Assembly (NCBI RefSeq): GCF_000321225.1
Contig: NW_004450287.1
Coordinates: 2,457,620 to 2,521,619, forward strand
Reading direction: 5' to 3'
DNA length: 64,000 nt
Source of the DNA: Odobenus rosmarus divergens
Taxonomy: Eukaryota > Chordata > Mammalia > Carnivora > Odobenidae
Notes under the pieces: model-generated
What the model was told of the DNA's origin: nothing
The model's database searches: none
What the model saw: only the letters and a program-made list of their open reading frames with translations
Shown: positions 12,301-25,280 of the stretch, one piece after another
Layout: every line of letters starts with the position of its first letter
How positions within the stretch are numbered: the first letter of the stretch is position 1
Position numbers and translations under genes: made by a program

Positions 12301-15300
12301 TTTGTAGTGACAGATGGCAACTAGACTTTCTGTGGGAATCATTTTATAATGTATAAAAATACTGAATCACTATGATGTACACTTGAAACTAATGGGATAT
12401 TATATATCAATTAATACTTTAGTAAAAAGAGAAAAATCTTTATGATCTATATAGCTCACTAGAGTGCTACTCAAACAAAATCCAATGGATTCCCTAAGTT
12501 GTTTTCCAATATAGCTCAAGGTCATATTCCATGCCCCACCTTCTTTAATCTGTAACATAAGAATGAAATTTAAAACTGGCTATACAACTCTGATTTATAA
12601 AATACTTTCTCAGGGTTTCACTACATCTCCTCAGTTTCAACAGGACTCAGGTGGCAGAGGAAGACAGTCAATATGCTCAAACTCTATTCCCATAGGAGAG
12701 GGACACACAAGAATCTCTGGGAGATGGTAACAGACATTCTGATACCTTTTTTCCCCCCTAGAAAAGGAAACCTTTACCCCTGTGTGAGAATCACTGACTA
12801 GAGAACTTTATTTAGATTTGATAAATATTTGACTGCTTATGTGTGCCATGGTTCTGTTCAATGATTTCCTACATATTATCAATGTATAATTTATAAGCAA
12901 ATTAACGCTGATTCAAATAAAATGTAAACACCAGTCTATTATTATTAAGTGGTCTATAAATTAAATAGAAGTTAATTTTTTTCCAGAGAATTGAAGTTTT
13001 TATTTTTTTATTATGTTCAGTTAGCCACTGTATAATACATCATTAGTTTTTGATGTAATGTTCAATGATGCCTTAGTTACGTATAACACCCAGTGCACAT
13101 CACAACCTGTGCCCTCCTTAATACCCATCACCCTGTTACCCCCTAGAAGTCAATTTTTAAGAAGAAAGTCTTTTTTTCCTCCTTGTTCACTGAAAGGTTC
13201 AGTATAGCCCCCAATCTCTCCTCCATATTCAATCTTTAATACTTTTGCTTCCATTTGTCTATGATAATAAAAGTAAGAAAAACAGGATAAAAGAGAAACC
13301 TATCTAAGAGAAAAATCCAATAATCTGGAATTAAAAGGTAAAGAAACACTTTGTATCTTTCTATTCCCTTTATTACCTAGAGTAGCTTTTTAGTGTGTTT
13401 GGGAAAACTCTATTTTAAAATTGAGATCAGTTGTTGACTTAGCTTGCCTGAAGATAAGAAGACCACAGATGGTATCCTTCAGCACTTTTTTATCCGAGCA
13501 AATTTGCCCTATAACTTTACCTCTTCCTCTGATTCTCTAAAAAAGTTTTCTTTCAGAGTTTTACTATATTTCTGAACTTCTTAAAAAACTATTTCATCCG
13601 GGGAACTTTCATCTTCTACCTACTATTATATTTTACTTTTTTTCTTTCATAGAGATGTATCTGTCTACATTTCAATTTTTAAAAAAAACCCAGTAATTTA
13701 ATAGCTAAATGTACTTTCATCTTGAAATGTATATTTTAAAAGAAAAAAACCCTTAAAACTAATGCCTACAATTCATTAAAAGGTCAATCAAGAACTAAGT
13801 AAAAAGTGCACTAAAAATACTAGATGCCAATTCTATCAAAATCAGATTAAGCACAAAAAGGCTACTGCATGAAAATATTCCTCGAGGATTTCAGACAGAA
13901 ATGTTATATCGGTTAGTACTTCTCTTCAGTATTCTCTGCCAGCTAAAAGAAAATAATTGACAAAAAATTGACATTAAACACAGCCTGGAGAATAAGGACT
14001 CAGAGATCAAGGCTGGTGACAGTGAGGGTCACAATGGAGATGGACTGGTTGGGTGTGAGGCTGAAGGGCTCACGTTTAGAATCCTGCGGTGGAATATGGA
14101 GGCAGTGGGGAACCAGTTTAGACCTTGATTATCTCTTGCCTAATTACTAACCCACTTTTGTCCCTACGTTCAATTTTATTCCTTCTAATCCAGAGTACTT
14201 AAAAAACAAACGTTTTATGTCAAACCCAGCTTAAAACCCATCTATGCCTCCTCTAGCAAGAGGGAACAAAGCCAAGATCTTTGTGTTGGCATAAAACACC
14301 TGCCTACATTTCAGTTTTAACTGTCTTTCCTAACTGACACTTCAAAAATAGTACACCATCATGTCTATTTCATGCCTCCATACCTTTACTCATGCTTGCT
14401 GCTATTATCCTGGCCCATCCTTCCCACCTTTATCTGGCTAACTTGTATTTATTCTTTGTGACTCAAGCTCATCTATTATCTCCTCATGGAGTCTTTTCTG
14501 ACTAGATCCCCTTTCCTACCCATGTTAGGTTCAGTATTCTTTTTTTAAGTTTTTTTTCAGAGAGAGACTGAGAGAACGCACGTGTGCGTGTGCGTGCAAG
14601 GGAGCCAGGTGCGTGAGCAGGCAGGTGCATGAATGGGTGTGTGAACTGGTGGGGAGGGGCAGAGGGAGAGGGAGAGAGAGAGAAAAAATCTCAAGCAGGG
14701 TCCATGCCCAGCTCAAAGCCCCATGTGGGGCTCGATCTCACGACTCTGAGATCATGACCTGAGCCGGAATCAGTCTCTTAAGCGACTGAGTCACCCAGGA
14801 GCCCCTAGGTTCAATATTCTTATATGTATTACCATAGCACCTTGAAGAGATCCCTTTCACAGCACTTATTACACTGTATTATTAGTCTTGTCTGTTTACC
14901 AAGCCAAGTATTGTCTGTTTATCAGTATCAAGTATTGTCTGCTTCACCAAAAGGTAGATGATGTTTCTGGACTGTAGAGACCATATTCAAACCAATTAGC
15001 ACATCACAGAATAAGTATTCCACAAATAATGACTTTATTTGTAAGAGTTATACAATTAGAAAAAAAAATTAATGCAACTGTTAAGAGCATCAGAACAAAT
15101 TTCTATCCACTGTTGCAGATAAACACTCTACTACAATTCTCAAATTTGAGATGGATTTTAGGTTTTAACAGATACTCCTATTTTCACAAGAAGGTAAACT
15201 CTGGATAGCAACAAGACCAAAAGTCTTAAGAGTTAAAAGGTCAAAATCTGGTTGTTTCTGATGGTGTGACCTTAAGATTCATGAGGAGTACAATAAAAAT

Positions 15301-18300
15301 AACAGGATACGAGAAATTTAGAATTGAAAGGGAACTTTTAGAAGCTACTTAGCTCAATTACCTCATTTTCCAATTGAAGACATTGATTAAAATCAGGTAA
15401 GTAATTGACTAAAAATTGACTAAAATTATTTCACTACTAAGCCCAAAAAAACGAATTTTGCATAAGGTCTCTGACACCCAATTTAATTAGATAGGAGTTT
15501 AGAGGTATCTGAATACAAAATATTTAGCTTTATTGCATTTTTAAAAACTGTCCATAATTGAATGTCTACCAAACTAACATTAGTGGTGAAAATCACTTGA
15601 CCAATCTTAGCAATAATGTGTTGGTTCTCATGAGTTGGCATTATATGAGCTATTGCATATATAACTGAATTCTCCTTCATTATAAAAATACTAAGACTAA
15701 CCTAACTTCTCTTGAAAATATCTTTATATATAAAAACAACTTACATATGTTAAAAAAATTTCCCGTGAGAACATAGTTCAGGTTGAAAATGCTTTTAATT
15801 AATTAATTAATTAATGCTTTTAGTTTAAGTATTCTTGTTCAAGAATTATAGAATTACTGAATTTTACCATTAGAAGAGACCTAAGAAGTCATCTAATCCA
15901 ATATATCCCATTTAATAATCCCCCCTTCAATACCACTAATGGTTATTTAGCCTTTCTAAATACTTAAGGTAAAGAGAAACTCACTTTCTCAAAAAAAAAA
16001 AAGCAGAATATTTTTATATTCAATAGCCTGAAATGATATGTAATTCTTTCTTATCTGAACTGATAGGGTCTTCCTCTAATTTCTCACTATTATTTCTAGT
16101 TTTACATGTTAGTCTTGCTATTAAAAATGAGGTCCTTGGATCAGCATCACCTAGAAACCTGTTAGAAATGCAGACTCTTCGCTCCAGACCTGCTGATTCA
16201 GGGCTTCACTTTAACAAGATACACTACAGTTGGAGATACACTGTTTTAAAGCTAAGTATCGTCTGATTAATCTTCCTCCCCATCACAATCTTTCAAATTT
16301 GTGAAGATGGCTATTTTATCCCCCAAGTACTTTTGCTTTTTAAAGGGTAAATATTATCAATTTTTTCAACTGCTCCTTCATGTAAATTCTTCTATACTAT
16401 TTTTTTTTTTATTATGAACTGCTGTTAATGCAAATCCATCCTGAACTTTTTTTTTTTAACACATATAGAATTTAAAACACGAATTTTTGGCACTGAAGTC
16501 CTTATAGATGGATGGTAATATGAAAAAATTATATAATTTAACCCCTCTATTTTGAAGAATTAAAAAGAAGAAAAAAATTGGTAAATCAGGATATTTGTAT
16601 AGTGCTTCTGAAAATAGAGAATAGTAAAATATTTGCTGTGCTGATTAAATGATGCAACAATTTCAAAGTAGCATAAGATAGTATAAACCAGTAAATAACT
16701 ATACTTATAATATATAAAATATGTCATTTATAATATATAATTTGTAAATAACTATATAGAGAGCAAATAACTATAACCAAATTGTGCAGTCTAAGACTTT
16801 TCCCCTCCATCCATTTTTAGATATCCTTCACCTTGACAGTCACATGCTGCTGGCTCAGGACCTGTGCCTTCTTGCTTCTGCATTTTGATAGCATACTCCC
16901 TCTCATTTCCCTCTCATTTGTAAGGTCCTTATTCACCTTCTCCTTGTCGGTCCAAATATCATTAATTCTTTAAAATCCAGCTCAAATGTCACCCTCTAGG
17001 AAGCCTCCTGTAATTGTCCCAGTCAATAGTTCTCTCTCTCTTCCCCCTCAGAAAGAGATCTAACTCTACTCATGATCGTTTTTTTGCGGTGACTATTCCT
17101 CCTATTCAATTTTCTTGAGTAAAGGATCAGTATCTAATGCACCTTTGTGTACTACACTACCTTATATAGAGTAAGACCTAAATAAATATTTATGGAACAG
17201 ACAAAATTAATAATAAATCCTTTGATTTATTGAAATCTTAAAAATATTAAGTTTTTAATCTGTTTTCTTACTTTGTATTTTCTAAATGCATCTGAAAATA
17301 ATATTATCTTAAAACTTTCAGACCAACAATCCTTAGTATCCCTTCAGTTCTTATTTCTTCTGCTTTGTTACAGTTAGAGAGGTTATCATATTAAGAGCTG
17401 CCAGTTGTGTAAAGGCAAGCTCTTAGCCAACATGAACGTTAAGAAGTTAAGTGTTTGAAGTGTTAAGGATATAAAAAAAGTAAAGTGAAAGGACTACAAT
17501 TATAAATCTATAAAGAATATCAAATAATTACTTGGCCATGTAAAGACAGTAATTTTTCTATGCTGCCATTACAACTCTAAAAGGATGCTAATAGGTATAT
17601 CAATAGGTAATTTACAACTAATTGATGTTTTAAGTAGTGATTCTTTTTTTTCTTAAGATTTATTTATTTATTTGAGAGAGAGAGAGCGCGCGAGCATGCG
17701 TGTGGCGAGGAGGGGCAGAGGAAGAGGTTGAGAGAGAGCGTCAAGCACACTCCGTGCTGAGCATGGAGCCCACAGAGGGAGGCGTGATTTCACAACCCTG
17801 AGCTAAAACCAAGAGGTGGACGCTTAACCGACTGAGCCACTCAGGCCCCCTTAATACTGATTCTTAAATGTTGTTTTAGGTTTTCATACAGATGTGTTGA
17901 GATTTTTTCTTTTCTCCTTTTCTCCCTTAGGGGAAATTCATAAATGCCTTTTGGCAATCCTAGACTTCCTAGATATCTTCTAGTTATTTGTTTATGGCTC
18001 ATATTTATCTTCCTACCCATAATTTTAATTTAGCCTTCAATGTTCTCAAATCCTACTTCCTACTTCCAGTATTGCTTGATCATTGAAAAAAGGACCAATC
18101 TTCCCCTTCTCTGAGTTCCTGCTACTTTTATAATCTGTATCATACAAAGTAGCCTTTCATAAACTCCCTTATTTTGTTCATACAGAAGCCTAATTTCTTC
18201 AAATGAATTTTAAGACCAATGAGTACACCCTCAGCTTCTTTCATATCCTTCTTGGGTCGACACAGAGCAAATGCTTAAAATAAATAACTCTTCTCCTCCC

Positions 18301-21300
18301 TTTACTCAAGCTTTAAACAGAAGCTTTTTAAACTGTGAAATAAATAATGGTACCCATAACCCACAAAAAAGATAGTGGTTACTCTAGAATAAACAAGGCA
18401 TAAATACTTCATCTTGAGTTCAATTTATCTAACAGTAATCCCTAAATGTTTGATGATGCAACATGACAAAGGCAAGTAGGCAAATGTGAGGCACACTACG
18501 TTCTTTCATGTAAGATTTCTTAGAACTTTCAATACTCTAGGAATGTCAAATGAAACCTTTTCCAATTTATTTGGCCAAGAAAATTTGTTTCTCTGAAACA
18601 CCTATTTATGAGTTGAGCAAGACCACTACCACTGTTCTTCAGTCTTAGGGGTGCCGGGTGACTCAGCTAGCTGAGTGTACCATTCCTGGTTTTGGCTCAG
18701 GTCATGATCTCATGGGTGGTAAGATCAAGCCCCACGTCTGGCTCCGTACTCAGCAAGGGAGTCTGTCTGAAGATTCTCTCCCTCTGCCCCTCTCAGCCTC
18801 AAATAAATAAATAAATCTTTAAAAAAAAGTGTACAGTTTTAGTAACAACGGGATCTCAAATGTCCCTTGTATGCCTATCTTAGAGACAGAGATCTACTAC
18901 CCATAATTTTTTAAAAAATGAGACAAAACTAAGATATGCCTTCACTATGTAAAAAATCAAGATATCACAAAATCAGTTTATTAATGTGGTTTATATTATT
19001 TAATATTTCACTATATAAAAATAGAGCATAGTCATTTATAAAATAAATTTGATTTTAAGTCACCACAATATTTTTAATACTAAGACATAAAGGTTTACTG
19101 AATAAAAGAGAAGATAAAGGGGATAAGATATATACGTTGACTTTTTAGCTGTAAAAGTCTTCTTTTGGTATGGTCTAAGATGTATGTTCTTCAAAAGGCT
19201 CTCACTATGATTTTAGAGTTTGTTGGTTTTTATTCCTGCTTTGTGTGTCTGAATTAACACTAGCCTTTTTTTTCTTTTTTTCTTTTGAGATGTAAAAATT
19301 TTGAAAAGTAGGGAGCACCCACGTTCCCCCACCTAGAACACACAATCACTAATATTTTGTCATATTTGCTTCAAACTTGTTTCTTGTAAATAATAGCAAA
19401 TATCCAGCCATTTGTTTAACAGGTACTCTTATTGAGCACAGACTTTGTATTAGCACTGTGTTAAGTGCTGCACACTGAATCGTGAGCAAAACAGCCAAAT
19501 GACCTACAATTACATATGTACCTTACAACCCGGTAAGAGAAACACAATCAAATAATCAGAGAAATACTTACAAACTGAAATGCTGAGATTAAAGTACCAA
19601 CCAGCCTTTCTCATCTGGGATTCCATGAGAGAATCAGATGCTAAGGACAATGATTTGAGGGACTATTTCCTCAATTCCCTTAAGACTGGCACATAGCTAG
19701 TACCATCCTGGAAGTACAGGTGAGAAGTTAATTCATACATACAATGGGTGTTTCACTTAAGGCACCAGGATTTGTCTCTCAGAACCAGCTGAGAAGGACT
19801 GGTACAGATTCTATAGGAAAGAACTGAACTTTGGTGGTGGTGGTGGTGAGGTGAGGGGATGGTTAGAAAAGCCCAAGGAAGTGAAGTCTTTAACTGAAAT
19901 ATGAAGGATATATAGGTATTATCTAGGCCAGGGCTGGGTGGGGTGGTAGTGTGAAACATTGTCTTTCCAGGGAACAAACACTGTCTTTCCTTTGAAGGCC
20001 CTAAGGAACAAAGGAACAAGGTGATTTTGAAGAATTAAAAGACCAATACAGCTAAGTACAGAGAACAAGGTCAGGGAGGAATAATAAAACATGAAGTTGG
20101 AAAGACAGGCAGGTAGGCAGGGACCAGAAAAAATGACTTCAACTGCATTAAAAAAGATCACTGTGGCTCCAATGGGCTACAGAAATAAGAGCAGATGAGG
20201 AAGACCAGAGGAAAACCTTCTGCAGTGATTCAGGTAAGAGATGACGGCTTAGACTAGGGTGGTGATGGCAGGAGTGGAGAAAAGTAGATTTGAGTGGAAT
20301 TTAAAATATAAAGGAAGGGATAAGGGTAGAGAGGGTTGTGTGAAGGATGACTCCCAGGTTCTGGGTAAATGCTGCTGCTGAACACTGGGAAAAGTCTGGA
20401 GAGTAAGCTTTTACCTGGGTTTGATGTCACTTTGAGATATCTGAAGGAGATGTCAAGGAGGCAAATGCAGATACGAATCTGGAGTTGAGAGAAGGGGTCT
20501 AGCTTGTAGTTCCTTTCATAGAGGAAAATGAGGGGGACTGGCAGAGATCTCAAGCAATAGCCATCAAGCTTGGGCAGCACACATTAGGAAACAAGATGTA
20601 TATGCATGGCATTTGTGTTATGTGTAACACAAGGTGATATACATTAAAATAAAAAGACTGAGAAAAAAGGGGAGAAAAAGTGAGACAGGATGGTTGCCTT
20701 GATTGTTTTCCATCTTATGTGAAAAACTGCTAAAGACAGTTATAGATATAGGTAGTTAAACAATATGCTATTGCTGCCTTGTAAATGCTGCCTTGTAACT
20801 ATCAAAAGAGTTCGAATTTATGATAATGTAAATTCCAAAATCAGACACTCAGCTGATACTAAATCATAAAGCAATTTTCTTATAAATATTTTCAGAAGCA
20901 AAAAACCGTATAGATCCTTTCTCTCCCTCTTTAATGGTTTTTATTTTCACACTTTACCCTCTATATACATTAACCCAACTTCACAATCTTCATATTTTTG
21001 CATTACTTTGGAGAAATGTAAAATTACCTTCACAATTATATAATGTTATATTAACCAAAAATCTAATATGCGGGCCACTTTGTTTAAATGATTGCTAAAA
21101 TACTAAATACTAAAATCAAGTTTACTGTTGGGTGGTTTGAGTATATGGTACACTGAATTTTTTACTTAAAGATTTTTTTTAAAGACTTTATTTATTTATT
21201 TGAGAGAGAGAGAGAGAGTGCACACACAAGCAGGGGGTGGGGAGGGGCAGAGGGAGAGGGACAAGCAGACTCCCCACTGAGCAGGGAGCCAACATGGGGC

Positions 21301-24300
21301 TTGATCCCAAGACTGGGAGATCATGACCTGAGCCGAAGGCAGACAGACACTTAACCAACTAAGCCATCCAGGTGCCCCTTAATTTTTTTTTACATTGAAA
21401 AATTTTTAACTTTGCTGACTTTTTACAAGGGTTAATACAAATCAAATGCCAAATAAAATTCTTATTGATAAAAAGCAAGAAAATTCCAAGTAGTACCTTA
21501 TTAGAGAGGACATGTAATTATATTCCTACTTTGTATTTTTGTGCTTGAACAACTATGGTCCTGTATTTGTTCTTTAAACAAGTTGTTTCAGTTTGTTACA
21601 TACCAGTTAGCAATGTCTTTGTGAGCCACTAAATTTTGAAGAAATGCTTGTAATCCTAGTTGCCTATCTTCTAAAAAGTCAGCATTGTAATTATCTTTGA
21701 ACCAGCGTTTTGGTGGAAGTGCTAATCGAAAGCCTGGAAACATCTCTTTTAACTGAAAAAGAAGAAAAAAGAAAATACAATGTTCAACTCAACGTATCAA
21801 TTCTATAAAATCTATCCTGTTAACTACATGGACTTGTTCATGAAATAAACTTAAAATAAAATAATGAAATTCAGCTAAACTTTTTTTTTTTTTAAGATTT
21901 TATTTATTTATTTGACAGAGACAGACACAGCAAGAGAGGGAACACAAGCAGGGGGAGTGGGAGAAGGGGAAGCAGGCTCCCTGCAGAGCAGGGAGCCCGA
22001 TGCGGGGCTCGATCCCAGGACCCTGGGATCATGACCTGAGCCGAAGGCAGACGCTTAACGACTGAGCCACTCAGGCGCCCCTCATCTAAACTTTTTATAT
22101 CTCAATTGTTTACTTTTTGATTTCTACCAGTTGTATATACACAGGCGTTACAGTTGCTCCATATCCTTGCCAACACCTGGCATTGTCCATCCTTGTAATG
22201 TTAGCCATTCTGGTGGGTATATAGTAGTATTTCACTGTAGCTTTAATATGCATTTCTCTGTTGACAAATGATGTTAACTATTTTCTTATAGGCTTTTTTG
22301 GATTTGCATATCTTTGGTGAATTATCTATTCAACTCTTCTAACCCCTCCGTTTAAAAAAATTGGGTTATTTATCTTTTCATTATTAAGTTGCAAGAGTTC
22401 TTTATATATTCTGGATACAAGTCCTCTGTCAGATGTAAGTATGAGAAATATTTTCCCCCAGACTGTGGTCTTTTACACACATTTTTTTGATTCTTGCAAG
22501 TAAAAGCAGGTGATGGGTAGAGCTCTTTCTGGTACCTAGAACACTGACATAGATACTTATTAATTTTAAGTGCCCAACTTGGAATATGTAGGAGATATTT
22601 ACTAACTTAAATTCCTATGAACATCCTTCTTTAAAAGCTTTAGAGTTATCTAAATCTCAACTTGCCAAAGATAAGAACTATTATAGCAATATAAAGATGA
22701 ATCCAGAGAGGTAAAGAGAAGTAAACATTAAATAATAATTGAGCCCTCAAAAGAAAAGTAGCCCTCATAAAGGATTAAATAGCTCTAAATTGAAACTGTT
22801 AGAAATTAGTCTTCATGAACAAAAATTGTAACAATTTTATAAGTTAAGAATTCCCCTTAAGTATCTGGTAACTTAATGAATTACTGTGATCTTCTTATTT
22901 AAGTATTAATTATTTAATTATAAGTACAGAATTATAGGTTTTTAATTCATCAGTGTAATAATAAGAACTCAGGCACAGTAAGTAAAATTCATATTTAATG
23001 ATGGAAATACATTACAAATAATACTTTATTTTGGCATACTACAAAAAGTCATCTTGATAAATACCTAAAGAAAGGATAAAATAGCTTAGCATTTTATATT
23101 TTACCTTTCATTCAAATTGAGGTTTTTAGAATGGCAGAAACTTTTTGGCAGCCAGGCAACTGCAAAATCACATAAATAGGTTTCCTACCACCAAAAATGA
23201 TAAGGATATACTAACTTTAGAAGTTTTGAGAGTGAAGGTGGCAGATGGCAGAAAATAGGACCAGTAAAGTTTCCTCTACTAAACACCTGTCAAAATTAGG
23301 GAGTGATTTCTGATCCAAAGACAAAATCCAAGGTTACTTAGCCTCTTAGAAACATCATAAACCACTTTCTTCTTTTGGAGAAATGCTCCTGGTTTCTAAA
23401 ATACTACCACCCTCACCTGCCTCAATTGACTTCCCTCTAGCTCTGTGGATATCTCAGCTCTTTCTTTACTACACTTGTACTGCAATTTACTCAATCAATT
23501 CCCTATCAATTCTCCAAATTTAGGTTGGTTCTAATTTTTAACTATTAAAAACAAATTAAAACACAAAGAAAATAACAATGAATAAAACACAGTGAAAAGT
23601 ATCCTTAGAGCTAAATATTGTCCATATCCATGATTTCTTATATTGGATAAATCCCAGAAATGTGATTATTGTATCAAAATTATGCACAACTTTAGGAAGT
23701 TGTGTCCCCTAGGAAGATTCATATTTCTAATAATGGATAATACCACTTAAATGTCTGTTAACTTGATGGGTGAAAAATAGTTTCTTAATTTTCCTTTGAG
23801 TCCTTGTGATATCAAATGTTTTCCAAATTTATTGGTCACTTATATTTCTTCTGTGGTTTGCCTTGTTCACATAATTTGTAGTATTTTCTACTTTTGGGTT
23901 TACTCTAATTTACTTTTAAGAGTTTTTAATATATTGAGGGTTTTTATTATTTTGTTTCATATGTGCAGTAAGCAGATTTCCAGATGGCCCCATGATCTTT
24001 GTCCCTGGTGTTGCTTCTGTGATTCTGTTATGTCACACATTAAAAGAGATTATGCAGACGTAATTAGGGTTACTTTTCAAATGGCCTTAAAATAGAGAGA
24101 TTATCTCGGTAAGCCTGATCTTATCATGAGCCCTTTAAAAGTCTAGTTTTCCCCCTGGCTGATGGCAGAAGAGAAAGTCAGAGAGATTCAAAGCACAAAA
24201 AGGACTTGACTTGCTACTGCTGACTTTGAAGGTGCAGGGGCCATGTGCAAAGACTGGACAGCACTCTATGAACTAAGAACAACCTCTGGCTGACAACCAG

Positions 24301-25236
24301 CAAGGAAATGGGGACCCTGGTCTTAGAACTACAAGAAACTGAACTCTGCCAACAACCTGGATGAACCCAAAAGCTGATACTTTCTCAGAGCCTCCAGAGA
24401 AGAGCCCAGTCTAGCCAACAGCTTGACTTTGACTTTAACCCTAAGTGGCAAACCCAGCTGAGCGCACCTAAATCACTAGATAAAAAACAGGTATGTTTTA
24501 GGTCACAAAGTTTGTGGTAATTTGTTAACAGCAATAGAAAACTAATACACTATGTTAGAAATATTTTTTGTTGTTGTTCATTCCCTTATAGTCATATGAT
24601 TTAGGGGAATCTTATATACATCTTTATCAAATTCACAAGATTATATAATCATTTTATTTATTTATTTATTTATTTATTTTTAAAGATTTTATTTATTTAT
24701 TTGACAGAGACAGAGATAGCGAGAGCAGGAACACAAGCAGGGGGAGTGGGAGAGGGAGAAGCAGGCTTCCCGCCGAGCAGGGAGCCCGATGCAGGGCTCG
24801 ATCCCAGGACCCTGGGATCGTGACCTGAGACGAAGGCAGACACTTAATGACTGAGCCACCCAGGCGCCCCCATATAATCATTTATATTTCTGTTAGCAGT
24901 TTTAAGATTTTCATACTTTTATACTAAAAATAATTTTTTGTTTCTAAAAAAAGGAAGTTACGTGTAAAGATGGGTATTTAGGCTATTAAAATGAAATAAA
25001 ATAGTTAATTTTCTTAGGAACTAGCAAAATTTGACTTCACTCAGATAACTAACAAGGAGAATCCACAAATATTTAACAGCAGAACTGTCAGGAACAGATA
25101 ATAATTTGAAACTGAAAAGTCCATTTTAGATTTATTAAAGTACTTACTTTATCATTAAGTCTAGAGAAGTCAGTGTATCTTCTGAAAACTACCCAACTTT
25201 CTTCTGGGGTTTTCTTTACTAGTATTTTATATACCT

Positions 25237-25280
<44 letters not shown>

